Source of the DNA: Marsupella aquatica
Lineage: Eukaryota > Marchantiophyta
NCBI GenBank assembly: GCA_973895155.1
Contig: OZ316892.1
Coordinates: forward strand, 14,942,001 to 15,006,000
Direction: 5' to 3'
Length of the DNA: 64,000 nucleotides
Below are positions 23,201-41,554 of the stretch, piece by piece (positions within the stretch are counted from its first letter, which is position 1; each line of letters starts with the position of its first letter). The position numbers were made by a program, and so were the translations under genes. Below the pieces are notes generated by a model. The model searched no databases and was not told the origin of the DNA. It saw only the letters and a list, made by a program, of their open reading frames with translations.

Positions 23201-26200
23201 CGAAGAACACTCTGAAATCTCTTTCTTCTGAGATGACCATACTGATAACTTTGTCTAGCAAGCGCACTGGCTTCCCATGTGGAATAAATGGCCGGACCCA
23301 AATGGTCTCTCCCTCTTCCTTGTACTGTTGGAGCAGAGACATATCTATTTCTTGTCTTTGCTATCCAGTGCTGCCATTTCCTTTGAATCTTCCTTGCGGC
23401 ATGGTTTTGAATCTCAAATTGCTGCAGAGCCGCATGTTTCCGCCACCAGGCTTGAAGTTTGGTTGCGGTTTGTTTCAGTAGGAAAAGCTTCCGTCGAGCG
23501 ACCACACCTCGCCAACGAGCCTGGATTCTGGTGCTGCTTATTGCTTTTAGTGCTCTCTCTGCTAACTGCCTTTTCCGTTCTCGCCATGCGCTTTGAATTT
23601 TCGTTGCAGCTTGTTGCAAGAGATGTAGCTTCCGTCGAGCAACCAGACCTCGCCAACGAGCCTGGATTCTGGTGCTACTTATTGCTTTGAGTGCTCTCTC
23701 TGTTAACTGCCATTTCCGTTTTCGCCATGCCCTTCGAATTTTCGTTGCGGCTTGTTTCACGAGATGTAGCTTCCGTCGAGCAACCAGACCTCGCCACCGA
23801 GCCTGGATTCGGGTGCTGCTTATTACTTTTAGTGTTCTCTCTGTTGACTGCCTTTTCCGTTCTCGCCATGCCCTTTGAATTTTCGTTGCGGCTTGTTTCA
23901 GGAGATGTAGCTTCCGTCGAGCAAAAAGACCTCGCCAACGAGCTTGAATTCTGGTGCTGCTTGTTACTTTTAGTGCTTTCTCTGTTAAGTGCCTTTTCCG
24001 TTCTCGCCATGCCCTTTGAATTTTCGTTGCGGCTTGTTTTAGGAAGAGTAGCTTCCGCCGAGCAACAAGACCTCGCAAACGAGCTTTGATTCTGGTGCTG
24101 CTTTCTATTTGTATTGCTCTGTAGGTTCGCCTTAGTCGATTAGCTTTGAGAAACCGCCATGCTCCCTGAATCGTTTTTGCAGCCCGTACTACTTCTTTGA
24201 ACTGACGTTTTACGACACATCCCCGCCAGCAAGCTTGAATCCTGGCAACGTTGATGTGTTGTACTCTTCGGATGTTTTCATTTTGTATCCAAGCTTGAGC
24301 CTGCATTTGAATCCTTTGCTTTTGACGTTGGTATTGTCTTCTCTGAAGATGGCCACGTACACAGCTCTGAATAACTGAAGCTGCCGAGGAACGTTTCTTG
24401 AGAATTTGTCTCGTGAAATACCCACGCCAATGAGCCTGAATGAGTTGCGCACTCTCAAAACATTGCCATCGACTCTGTACAGATCTCTGTAACCTTCTAC
24501 GTGCTACATAATGGAGCCATTCACTCTCGATTATATGAACGGCCTTTCGTTCTCTTTCGAAGTTACCACGAGCTTGATTAGCCCACCAAAACGCCTGAAT
24601 TTTGCACATATTACTCACAGTCGCGCGATACTTTCTTTTCTGAGCCCAAGCTCGAAAGCACCACTGAAGGACATGTGCGGCCTGCTCCCTCCTGCGATTC
24701 CTCACAGCACGATATCTTAGCTGGATTACAGCAGCCGCTGTAGTCCAAGTATTCAAGAGTCGTCTGAGGACGTATCCCCGCCAATGGGCTTGTATCCTCA
24801 AGGCAGAGCTGTGTGCTCTCTTCAAGTGAGCTGAAACTCGGTGCCCTTCAATCTGTATTTTCTGTGCGGTCTTCTGATGACTCGATACGTGCGGACGAAT
24901 CGAACGAGCCCTCCACCAAGCTTGTATTTTGCAAACTTTTCCTACAATTTCCTCGCTGAGGATTCTCTGGAAATTTTCATTCACCTGTGTCTTACTGTTA
25001 TACGCCTCAGGCAACATTGTGGCACAGGGGGCCTCGTGTAGTCGCCAATGGACCGAGTAGAAACGGTTGAAGCCGCTGAGAGATTCAGCTTCACCACGAA
25101 AGAAACAGAAGATTCAGATCAAGAAAGAAGTAAGACAGTAATGGAACCTCAAAATAATTTCCGCGTGTTGATCTGAAAACAGTGTTTCTTCCTTTATAGA
25201 TTGCCACGGACTCGACTCCTCTATCTCAATGGAAGGCAATGATACGCTCTCCGCGTAAAGTGGCGCGGCGATCGCCCTTAGACGTACAAGCACAAGGAAC
25301 GGGCAAATGAAATAATAATTCGTGAAGCCCACGGGGACGAGATGTTCCTAAATTCATTGTATGAGAACTGCGACCTCGATAATGACACACGCCAATCACG
25401 AAGGGCCTTGCATTCAAGGCTAGACTGAGATGAGCATCTCCAGAGCTAATCTACCTGAAGAAGGTCACGATCTTGACTAATGAATATTTTTACTGCCCGC
25501 GGCCAAGAGATATGCCTGCAGTTCAAGCATGTACGATGTCACCCAAGTATGTGACAAGACAAGAAAGATGAGAATCCCTTACATTCAAGCTTGCGCTGGG
25601 AGCCGCATCTCAGTTGCTCATCGTTCCGATGATTTGCGTCGGTGTCCTGGGAAATTCGGCCTGACTTTTGGGTGTTCGGGACCTACAAATGACAAGATCG
25701 CGTTCAGTTTAATACTTGCAAGTCAAACTCTGTTAGTACTCCAAAGAAGAGTAAAATCTGTCGAGGCAGAACACCTTCCGATAAGTCCATTACAAACAGA
25801 AAGGTCATCCCGATATGCAGTACCGAGCACATGAGCAGGTTTGCCGAGCACATAAGCGCCATGGAGAAGGATATTTTCCAAGAGAGTACGAGTTACTGCC
25901 TATACCTGTGAATTATCTTTGAGAAGGAATGAGCACAGGAACGCAATAAAGACTACGATGTTCCTCTCACTAATTTCAGGGTAAACCAGCAAGTCCTCAA
26001 GCTGCAGCACCTGCGATTTCAAAAGACGGAAGTTATACGTGATTTCAAGGTAAGGTAAACTCTCCGCACCATGTTGTGTGTTTCACTCAACCACATTTAA
26101 AACAGTGAAGTCACAGTTTTACGACGGTGAGCGCCTTCGCAAGTCCTCGGAGAAACTGCGCGCCACAGGAGCAGTTTGGCGACAAACGCATTTTGAAACA

Positions 26201-29200
26201 TATGTCAAGTTCACATCCTCTGGATGTCAGAGACAGCTCCAGTTAAGACTTTTCTTACCTCGGGAATGCTCCCAAGCTTGCGAGCCACATCCTGAACCAA
26301 ACCAAAATTATGGGCCACAACCTTTTTATAGGTAGAAGAAAACGTGACTTTACCATCAGGTGTATTCCCAATCTGCTGCTGTCAATACGTAATGTCAACT
26401 TTAGTTTCATACAGCTAAAGATGAACTGCCAAAAAAAATTGTAACATGAGACTGCACGAGGATCCCACTCTGCAAAGGCTAAAACGAGATCCCGATACAC
26501 ACGGAAAATCCCCTTCAAACTGGTTATATGCAGATTCTAGGAAAAGGAACTAAAATACTCAGGATTTCGATGGCTTTCGGTGGTGAAGCCTGGAGCAGCA
26601 GACCATGCTTTGGTCAGATCAACAGAGCTCTGAACAGTGAGTTCATAAGTACCTCAAAATGCGACGGACAAGCAGGGAGCAGTTGTGCATTCCCCGATAA
26701 CAAGTGCGGCAAGTAGAGCTTGAGAATCAAGAAAAAGGCGTGACCATCTCCAAATGATGACTTGAAGTTTCTGACGCTAAAACTGCCGGAAATCGCGCAC
26801 GTAACCTGAACAATGTATACAACGGTGTACGGGAGCTAAGTTTTAGTCAGCTCATAAGAAATTGGATAGAAAACGTCCAAAATAATAAAACTACATCCTC
26901 GGGTTCAAGCTGAAACTGGGGCTAAATCGTAGGCCCTCTGACATCAAGTGCATTTACTACAAATCAGAAACAATAGAGACAGCTTGTCACTCGAATTAAA
27001 GACCTACCTGAGTCCACTTGAGCAGCAGCTCCACCGTTCCAACATTGAGACCCTGCGAACCCAATGCTCTAATTAGCACTTATCTGTAGAGATCAGAAGA
27101 AAGTACTTTATCCGCACAAGTGCTCACTTACTTACATCCAACCAATCAAGAGTAAGCACACCATGAGAATGAGATGCTGGGGTCATTCGTTCCCATAAAT
27201 TCGATTTTAAATCCTCAATCAGTTCAAAAGGAAAGCATAGTGTGTCTAATGTCTGTCGGCCTACTTCCAGCTTGAAGTCGCTTAATGTACTCAAACTTGT
27301 CTATGAAAAGAATGTTTAGAGAAACGCTATTGTAGGAAGTATATTGAAATGTGCATATCTACATAATCTGCCCTCAATCCACTCTACCTATGAAGTCAGA
27401 GACATTCCGAAGAACCACGACACTTACCAAGGCCACGCGTCCTTCTGTCCCCTGAAGCTTGGCAATCTCTTGGCAAAGCCTTGCCCTACTCACCAGGACG
27501 GGTATCTGAATTGTGCAAGCATCCGTTCAGTACCCGTGTCGGCATAATTTGTATCTTTCCTTAACGAGATAACTACTATTCCGGATCGAGACTTACGACT
27601 GGCATTTGTGTGCACAGCTTCCAAACAACAAGACAAGTCAGTCTGGTTGAGTGTGCATGCAATGGACAACAAATGTACTTGAATTATGAGAAGTCACCTG
27701 TAGATGGACCATAATGTTCCAAAGTAGCGAGAAAACTTTATCTTTATTGCCATCAATAATAGCTTCTGCATTTATGCTGTGCCCATCCTCGTCCTCCAGA
27801 GGAACCCCAGCACTTGCTAGACCCTCCAAGGCAATTTGACAGTTATGTAGCTGCCTTTTCCTTCCATTGGAGGGGACTCGAATATGCTGCATGGAGAGCA
27901 GGAAGAGCACTCTAGTATCAGGTTGGAAGTTAAGGGTTATGAAAACAGCGCCTGTCTCTGCCTAACTTGAGAGCGGATAATAGTCAGAGCACAAATTCAG
28001 TCATTTACATCCTTCTAGATTGTCAGTGGTAGCTCCATTTATTTGGGTTCTAGTGAGTAGAGTACTGTGTCATGCTTTCGGTTAAATTGGCATAATCGCT
28101 GATAATTTGATTTTCATCATTGCCTTTGAGGGCGAATATGTTGCACGTTCGTTAGTTGCTTTACAGCATGAATTTCAAGCTGACAATCTGTTTCCTTTTA
28201 AAAACTTCAATAAGCAAGGTGAACGTCCTTCAGTCCCTTGAATGATAGCTACCGACCACTCAAATACCTCCAACATAGGTGAGTCGTTTTTGGCTAACAA
28301 CTGGACCAAACGGCAAAGCCGTACACCATCTTGAAGGTCCTCGATTAGGTTTACAACTGCGAAGTCATAGTCGGCAAGAGGAACCTGGAACCAATCAGCA
28401 ACTGGTCAGTTCAGAGGAATCATTCGAAGATACTCAGAAACATCTTTCACCAGCTTTCGTTTTGTGATCTTGATTAAACCCGCAGGTCCGCTGAGAAGTT
28501 TCCTTGTTTAATTAATTGGCGTTGAAGGCTAGAAAACTCTAACCTGATGGTGATGAACGTGATATCCAAAAGCGCCAAGATTTTCAACGAGATCCCCTTC
28601 TCCGTGCATCACACCGGACAGAAACTCTGTAGAACAATTAATCCCAACGTAAAACTGGAGCTCTTGCGCTTTACCGTAAGTGAAATGCAGAAGGAAATGA
28701 CAACAACGAAGACATCAGTCCATGATATAGGTAGACCTGGAAATCAGAAGGCAGCGAGCAATGAACATCGGGATTCTTCGCTTCATGCAGAAGACTAGAC
28801 GCGAATAATTAAACTCGGAACGGAATGTAGTGTAGGGAACAAAGAATTTGGTGAACATTTTCGAGAATAAAGCATTCAATGTAGAATTCAGTATTCATGA
28901 TTCTCCTTAATGGTACCTTGCAGGACCTGGGCACTGGATTTCAGTGTGGCGTCGGAACGGAACAGAGGTGGCGACCCTCCGTCCACTCCATCAATTCCAT
29001 CTGTGATCTTCAGCGTGGTCTGGCACTTCAACTTATCCAGGACCAGGACTAGAAGAAAAAGTCTTTTCAGTATTGCTCGTCCTAGAGGTTCAGAATGTTC
29101 ATCTCGATAGAACCCCTCAGTTGTTCTGTCAAATGAGAACAAATCATTGGTTCCAAATACAGTGGTCGAACAACCAACGCAAGACATACGAAAGGTATCA

Positions 29201-30824
29201 CGACAGCTTGTGAGCCAGATCACTAATTGAAGACGACCTCTTCCCTACATAACAAAACAAAGAAAGGGGGATAAAAAAGATGCGAACTTCTTAGTTGTGG
29301 GTTCGAAGGCTTGGTCCGATTGCGCAAAAAAATGCCTCTTGATGAAAACTTTCAAACGAGCGAATTGAGCTTCGTGAACGTCCTTGTGCACGGTTTGCTT
29401 CGAACCGTCTTGGTGCAATGTTTCACCCAGCAAAGCTGTGTGCCCAAGCACGATATGTAAGCCAATCCGCATCCAACAAGCGTTGTAATTCAATAGCACG
29501 TGAATGGCCTTTTTCCTTAACGCTACATCCGTCAAGATTACGCATCCTTTCTTCATTCTCAATCGCCCGTCATCGATGTGCTGAAAGCAAGGAGTAAGAG
29601 GGTATCAATACTAAGACTTTAGAAAAAAGGCTCACTCAACTTGCAACATTGCAGCATAAGCGACACAGGATGCTTCGAGGTAGTATTACTCAAGAGAAGG
29701 TACGAGATAGTTCGACGCCCGTTGGCTCCTACCTTTGCCAGCTGCGTAATGACGACAAGAATCTCCCCGGTCTCAGTCTCACCAAAGTGGAGCTTCAGTC
29801 TTCGAGCAAGTTCAGATATCCGGCCGACGTCTTGCATGTGAGTATCCCTGGAATAAGAATATCCGTGCTCTGCCATCATCCTCAACTTCTTAGAACTTGA
29901 ATGCAAGCCGGCAGGCGACAGTTCCACGTTCGATTTGCTGTCAGGTGTAGAAGACATGTCCTTCAAGACCCTCTTGTCAGAATGAAACGCCCCTACACTT
30001 GGAAACCCTCTGTTGCCCACTCCATTCAACGGAGCGAGAGGACTCCTTAGTGACCTGAATGGATAAGGTGAAGCCACACAGTCTTTAGCGTAGTCAGCCT
30101 CGTCGATTAGCTGCAAGTCAGTGGATAGCAGACTTGAGTTTGAACAGAGGGAAGTCACGGAGTACTTGCGAGAGACAGAGTCCTCAACGTTTGGAACCTG
30201 GCTACCACCTGTCGGAAGTAAATCGAAGACATGATTCAACCAAGCAGTAAAAGCCCGTTCCTGTCGTTCCATCAGAAGATCTTGTCGAGCTTGCACTACA
30301 CGGGAAGCCTGCAATTCCTGATCATCAAGCAGTCGCAGTTTCATTCTGGATTTGCTCTGCGGTTTTCTACAAGATGACAATGGCGGACAAGCCTTGCTAG
30401 GCGGTGTGATGAGAGTAGCAGTATATTCTGGTCCAAGAGGCGTTTTGGGGGGCCTACAAGGTGTCCACAAATGACGTCGAGGGGTCGCGAGAAGCCCATT
30501 CGTTCTTGAAGATTGCGGGGTTACACATTCTGGCTGACCGATGACGAATTGCGACGGAATCCCGGGGTTGGGCTTGCTGCAATTACTTGCATCACATTCT
30601 CTGCTTCTTGAGAGTTGCTGCTTTACCCTGCTTTTTTGGAATTTGGAGGTAGATGACCACGCTACAAATCTCTTTTGAGGAGTATCCCAGGTCATAATTT
30701 TACCATCGGGTCCTGTAATCACAATAGGACTTTGCAAACGCTCGCTCATAGGGAGTGCTGAGCCCTCGTCGTCTCCTTTGGAACTGATTCTCTGTTTGCC
30801 ACACGGCGTCTTCCATGTTTCCAT
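20281..30824 (-). CDS. ASPM: ASPM-like (abnormal spindle) microtubule-associated protein
   Basis: The ATG at 30824 opens a 364-codon exon that starts METWKTPCGKQR and carries the plant ASPM motif RQDLLMERQERAFTAWLNHV. Exons then follow at 29580-29288, 29125-28917, 28626-28544, 28384-28268, 27886-27698, 27505-27428, 27300-27136, 27052-27008, 26805-26653, about 26372-26259, 26010-25906 and 25682-25583. A large IQ exon runs from about 25017 to 22735, another ends at 21700, and the last are 21472-21274, 21062-20831 and 20440-20281 (TGA). The exons at 28.3-28.6 kb encode the calponin-homology core (EFLSGVMHGEGDLVEN, VPLADYDFAVVNLIEDLQDG). The large exon has about 25 IQ-like motifs. The C-terminus is armadillo-like (ATEHSHNCCEQLAEAGAITT). 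ASPM binds microtubule minus ends and calmodulin and organises spindles and phragmoplasts. Unresolved points are a short exon near 26.55-26.64 kb, the junctions around 25.0-25.6 kb, and the start of the exon ending at 21700. Confidence 0.9.
23480..24150 (-). repeat. 141 bp tandem repeat encoding paired IQ motifs, five copies
   Basis: Inside the ASPM IQ exon, the string CCGTCGAGC (one copy CCGCCGAGC) recurs at 23492, 23632-23633, 23773, 23914 and 24055, a period of 140-141 bp or 47 codons. Each unit encodes one RIQARWRGLVARRKLHLLKQ block followed by an AATKIQRAWRERKRQ block, so each adds two IQ motifs. The copies differ at only a few positions, far less than the neighbouring IQ motifs, so the array expanded recently. 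Confidence 0.92.
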
Positions 30825-31969
30825 GATGAAGTTCCGGATAGCTACGTCGACGTCGTAAACATTATGCTGAAGGTGAGTTAAACGACCACTGCGAGGCTAG
30901 AAGCTCTCCTCGACTTCCCCTGAAGGAGCACAGTCCTAGCTGTTCTCTCTTCAGACCTTCCAAAACCTCCTTCTGCTCGACACTGCTGAGATACTCCTCT
31001 CTTTGATATAGTAGCGCGAGCCCTCTCCATAGCCTCAGCAGTAACGGTTGCACCATATGATCCATGAAAAGCTCGTTGACATTGTTGTTCTAAGGCTCTC
31101 TTACGCTCGTAACGCGACTGATGAAGACACTGAGCACCGTGCGTGAGGTTCCAATTGTAGATAAAATGCCGGAGGATAAAATAAGCGACAATTTCTGAAC
31201 AGAGGAGAATTGCACACTTGTACACTTCCTGCTTTTCGCATAGCGTCTTACAGTGCCATCATTTTGCCTCCATCATGTTCTAGTCGGAATGGGAGATAAC
31301 TGTAAACCAGTCCGGGGCGGGGCACTGCAGCAGCACACAGGAACAAGAAAACGAGATTACGAAGGAGAAAGGGGGACAAGAAGAGTGACCCCATCGAGAT
31401 CATCATTCTCCCACTGTGAAGCTCAACATACCATCTTCAAACTTTGATCGCTTACCGAATGAAAGACCAGTAGAGCACCACATTCGTCTCGAAGAACACC
31501 ACATTCACAGATTTTCGAGTACTACATTCAACGATTTGAAGAGCGGAGAAAAAGGATGCAGAATCAGCTCACAACGCGGAGCATGACGAGCTGGGGAATG
31601 AGCACTTTCGATGATCACACTGACTGACAGAGCCCAGCGTGCATAGAATGATAGAAAGGGGAAGTTCCAACTTCCAACGGTACTGCAGATGGCTGAGCAG
31701 AATGGGCGGGGCGGTCTATTTCTGCAGAGATTCGAAAATTCAAAAAAAGGGGACATTACTCTACCGTCTCTACGTCTCTACAGTCGCGGATCTCACGCTT
31801 TCACAAGCGCAACTTTAAAGGAGCCGTCCACGAAAGAGAGGTGACACACGTCCGTTATGTTAGACAGTTAGACTAGCTCATGATTAAAATAAGGTGGTGG
31901 GGTAGAGCTTATTGGCTGAAGTTCAGCTTTGTGGTGGGGGCCTGAAAATGGCACCAAATCTTTTTTCTG
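30825..31969. other. Upstream region of ASPM
   Basis: This is the expected promoter and 5' untranslated region of the minus-strand ASPM gene. Frames at 30862-31225 (minus) and 31253-31447 (plus) are short and unrecognised. No other gene is supported. Confidence 0.4.
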
Positions 31970-31970
31970 C

Positions 31971-32092
31971 TCATATGATTATGCTTATACCATTCTCCAA
32001 AACACAGTGTACAATACTAAAGAGAGGGCACTCATATGATTATTGCTTATAATATTCTCCAAAACAAAGTGTACAATACTAAAGAGAGTGCA
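31971..32092. repeat. 61 bp tandem duplication
   Basis: Two adjacent units start at 31971 and 32032 with TCATATGATTAT and end with ACAATACTAAAGAGAG(G/T)GCA. They differ at about six positions. The sequence is non-coding. Confidence 0.92.
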
Positions 32093-35000
32093 TTTGCAAT
32101 AGTTTAGCTTTTGTGACCAAACCTCTTCGGTCACGGGCCCTATTCCAAAATACCGCCTCAAAAGATTTTGGGTGAGCCTTCTTGTGAAACATAATTAATG
32201 CACAGAAATTGTGAAACCAGTACTTGAGGTACCTGTTATTGCCATAATCTTTTGCCTGGAAATAACAGTTTTCCGGACGCTAATTAAAAATTACAATAGA
32301 AGGTCTCCCCACCTTTTACAGTGGTTGTCTTACAAAATATAGAGCTTTCTATGCCAAAAGAAATCAGAAAAGTAAAGCTACAAGGGTTACTGCAAAACAA
32401 GCTAGGACAAAGAGAAGAATCATTTCTAATTCTCCACTTGCTACTCGTCATCATTATACTTGAAAGTACAGTCTCTCCCTTTGATCTCCTCAAGGTACTT
32501 GCAAGTACACTCACGGTCCAATCACTATTGTTTTACCCAACACAACGCCAGGGCTTTGTATTTGAATAGTGGGCGATAGGGTGCTCTATTCTAATAGCGC
32601 ACCAGGGGCATTATATTCAAGTTTTAATGATGTGTTTTCATTTTTTATACTTGCAGGGTGTTGTGTTTGAAATGTGAATTGTGTTCAAATATTGACATTG
32701 TCACATGATTCTTGAATTTTTAATTGTTTCTGCTCAATGTAGAACAGTTTAGGGTCAAATCTTGAACACAACGTCCTACTCAAACACAACGTCAATATTT
32801 AAACACAACGCCCGGGCGATGTGTTAAAACAACATTGTGTTTGAAGAAAAAAAAAATTCTTATGGAGACCAGGGCGCGGTTTTGGGGAAGACAGTAGTCA
32901 TTGTCTTCTTTGTATTCCCGCCCCAAGGTATTCCCCATGTGCCATGCAATGCAAGTAGCTAACCATTGTCTTCTTTGAATGTATTTCCCTGCCCCAATGT
33001 ACTCCCCATAAGCTTTGCAATGCAAGGAGACTGTACTCACCCCTCCCCTTGGTACTCCCTTGAAATGAGTACATTCTATAGAAAACAAATATACTTGACA
33101 CAATTCAATATATATTTGGATGCACTAGGCAAGGGTTGGGGGCCAAACTGCTCTTGGCCAGGGGTGGCAGGTTTTAGGATGCATACAGTCATGAGGGGAC
33201 CACCACATATGACAACATCTTCTTTTGTGTCACAACATCTTTTACACAACATCTTTTCTGTAAATGACATGTTTACTAGACTACATCTTTTGTGGAACAA
33301 TGTAGTTTATTTCACAACATCTTTTTTGTAATGATATCTTTTTCCAAATGACATATTTGCGCAATGACATTTTTGACTTGACAACATAGTCAGGCAACAA
33401 CTTCTTTTACTTAATGATATATTTGATGCAACAACATTGTCTGTACAACGCACGGGCATTGAACTCGTGTACTATATACGGAGGTTGTGAAGGGGTTGTA
33501 GCCTGAACCCTGCTCCTATAAAATGAGGAAAAGTTTACCGGTGGTCACAGGTTATAGGCTAGTAACCCCAGCCCAAACCGTCATTATCCTACACACATTC
33601 GTTGTTGCCTAATGAATCCTGTCATTCAATTTTGCCCATCATCCAAATGTTATTTATCATGCATGGACCCTATATGTGCTCAACATTAGTTGGCTTGGGT
33701 GGCGTAGCCCAGAATTAACAGTCTTCATTGTGACAAACAAGTTTTCAAGCTTAAGCTTCATTGGTCAACTAAGTTCTGCACCAAAACGCCTATTGCAAAG
33801 TGGGATTCACCAAACCCTTGCACACAAAAGACTAGAAACTAAAGGTCACTCTCTTATCACCAATATGGAGATTGGTAGCAGGCAACATCTAAGAGTGAGA
33901 CCCAAGGGCTTCTAGTAATTCAGATTCCCAGGAACATTAGAGGTCACTCTCTATCACCAAAATGGAAACTAGTAGGCCGGCAGTACCAAGGAGTGGGGGC
34001 CAAAGGGGTTGTAATAATTGAGTTTCCCAGGAATTGTTGCCCTGAAACTGAAGGTTGGTCTTGATTTTGGCTGGAAGTACACTCTCCATAAGCATTTTGG
34101 GGAATTCACAGAGGATGGGAAGAAGTTTTATACATATGACCTCTCAATTTCATGTAAAAGCCAAATGGACCTGTCACTTGATATGAACAGCTGCTGTTTG
34201 AAATACTTGAACGTAAATAGATGTGAGGCCAAAAATGTACCTTGCGAAAAAAGAGAATCCTGGCTATTTCCCGTTTATCTTTCCCCAACCTCTGCTTTTG
34301 TCTGCATTGAAAAGATTTGCCTGCAAAAAACGAGGTCAATGTGAAGCATTTCAAAAGCTTTCTTCAAAATACAACCTACTTCCTCTAAGCGCACACTCTT
34401 GTGACTAAGCCACAAGGTTGAACAGAGCACTACTTGATAAGTGTCACATTGATGACCTTAAACCTATCACATAGAAAACCATGAGGATCCACAGGCTAAG
34501 TATCTACAAGTGCAAGGTCACCACTCTTAATCATTGACACTTATAGTAATAATGTATCTCCATTTGTTACGGTAATCAAGCTTGGATGGGATCTCCTAGC
34601 AAAGCTTCAAAACTTGGATGGACCCCAATATGCTCTGTGACAATAGAACTGTGATTCTAAATGAGTCTCATCCTAGTCAAGATGCATGTTTCCAAAGATC
34701 CATACAAGCTTGAAAATCTCATGGAACCCTGAAGTTCAAATTGAGATCTCTTCCCGGCTTACACCTCCTAAAGTTTTCATATTTTTGCAAAAATCACTTT
34801 GATTTCGTTTTTTGCAAATATGACTAGCTAGCTTCAAATTGTCTCTCCAGGTCACATCTAGTATTTTCCGATTTCAAGGTTCTACATACATTTAAATAAA
34901 ATATAAGCTCAGATGGGACTCCCTCTCAACCCTGTTGCCAGAATAGTATTTTTAAGCTTTGATTAGATATACCTAAACTCGACATAAAATCTACAAATAC

Positions 35001-35258
35001 CTGAACCAGGATGACATAGGATTAGTGTAAAAAGAAATTCCATTGATACAATGAGTATGATGGGATCCCATCCAAGTCCATTCGTTTGAATGAAGATCCC
35101 ATCTAGGGCTATGGATCCATTTCAATTTATTTTTCTCGTGGAACAAACAGCACTACGGTACCAGCCTAGCAAAAGATTCAGCCTGGTAATCATCATGATT
35201 TGCTCCTTTAAAAAATAGTGGACAACTCTATTCAAACCATCCAAATAGAGAATCCATA
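32093..35258. other. Repeat-rich intergenic DNA, no supported gene
   Basis: Around 32560-32840, short phrases such as CAACGCCAGGGC, AACACAACG and GTGTTTGAA recur in both orientations. Around 32885-33060 a ~60 bp phrase (TCATTGTCTTCTTTG...CCCGCCCCAA...GTACTCCCC) occurs two to three times imperfectly. A diverged ACAACATCTTTT array is listed separately. Around 33830-34000 a phrase reading GGTCACTCTCTTATCACCAA...ATGGA is duplicated imperfectly. The remainder, to 35258, is AT-rich without recognisable coding sequence and includes the 3' flank of the monooxygenase gene. Confidence 0.4.
33205..33450. repeat. Degenerate ACAACATCTTTT-type short repeat array
   Basis: Variants of ACAACATCTTTT and ATGACATNTTT follow one another about a dozen times over roughly 240 bp, with irregular spacing. 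A compositionally similar array on the opposite strand (GTTGTTATTG, GTTGTCATT, GTTGCTATT) occurs near 50460-50720. No reading frame is conserved across it. The origin is unknown. Confidence 0.6.

Positions 35259-41554
<6,296 letters not shown>

Noticed and set aside
23157-24089. Several plus-strand frames of 68-137 codons opposite the ASPM IQ exon
   Set aside because: They repeat with the 141 bp period and exist only because the tandem array keeps the antisense frame open; they have no independent start or homology.
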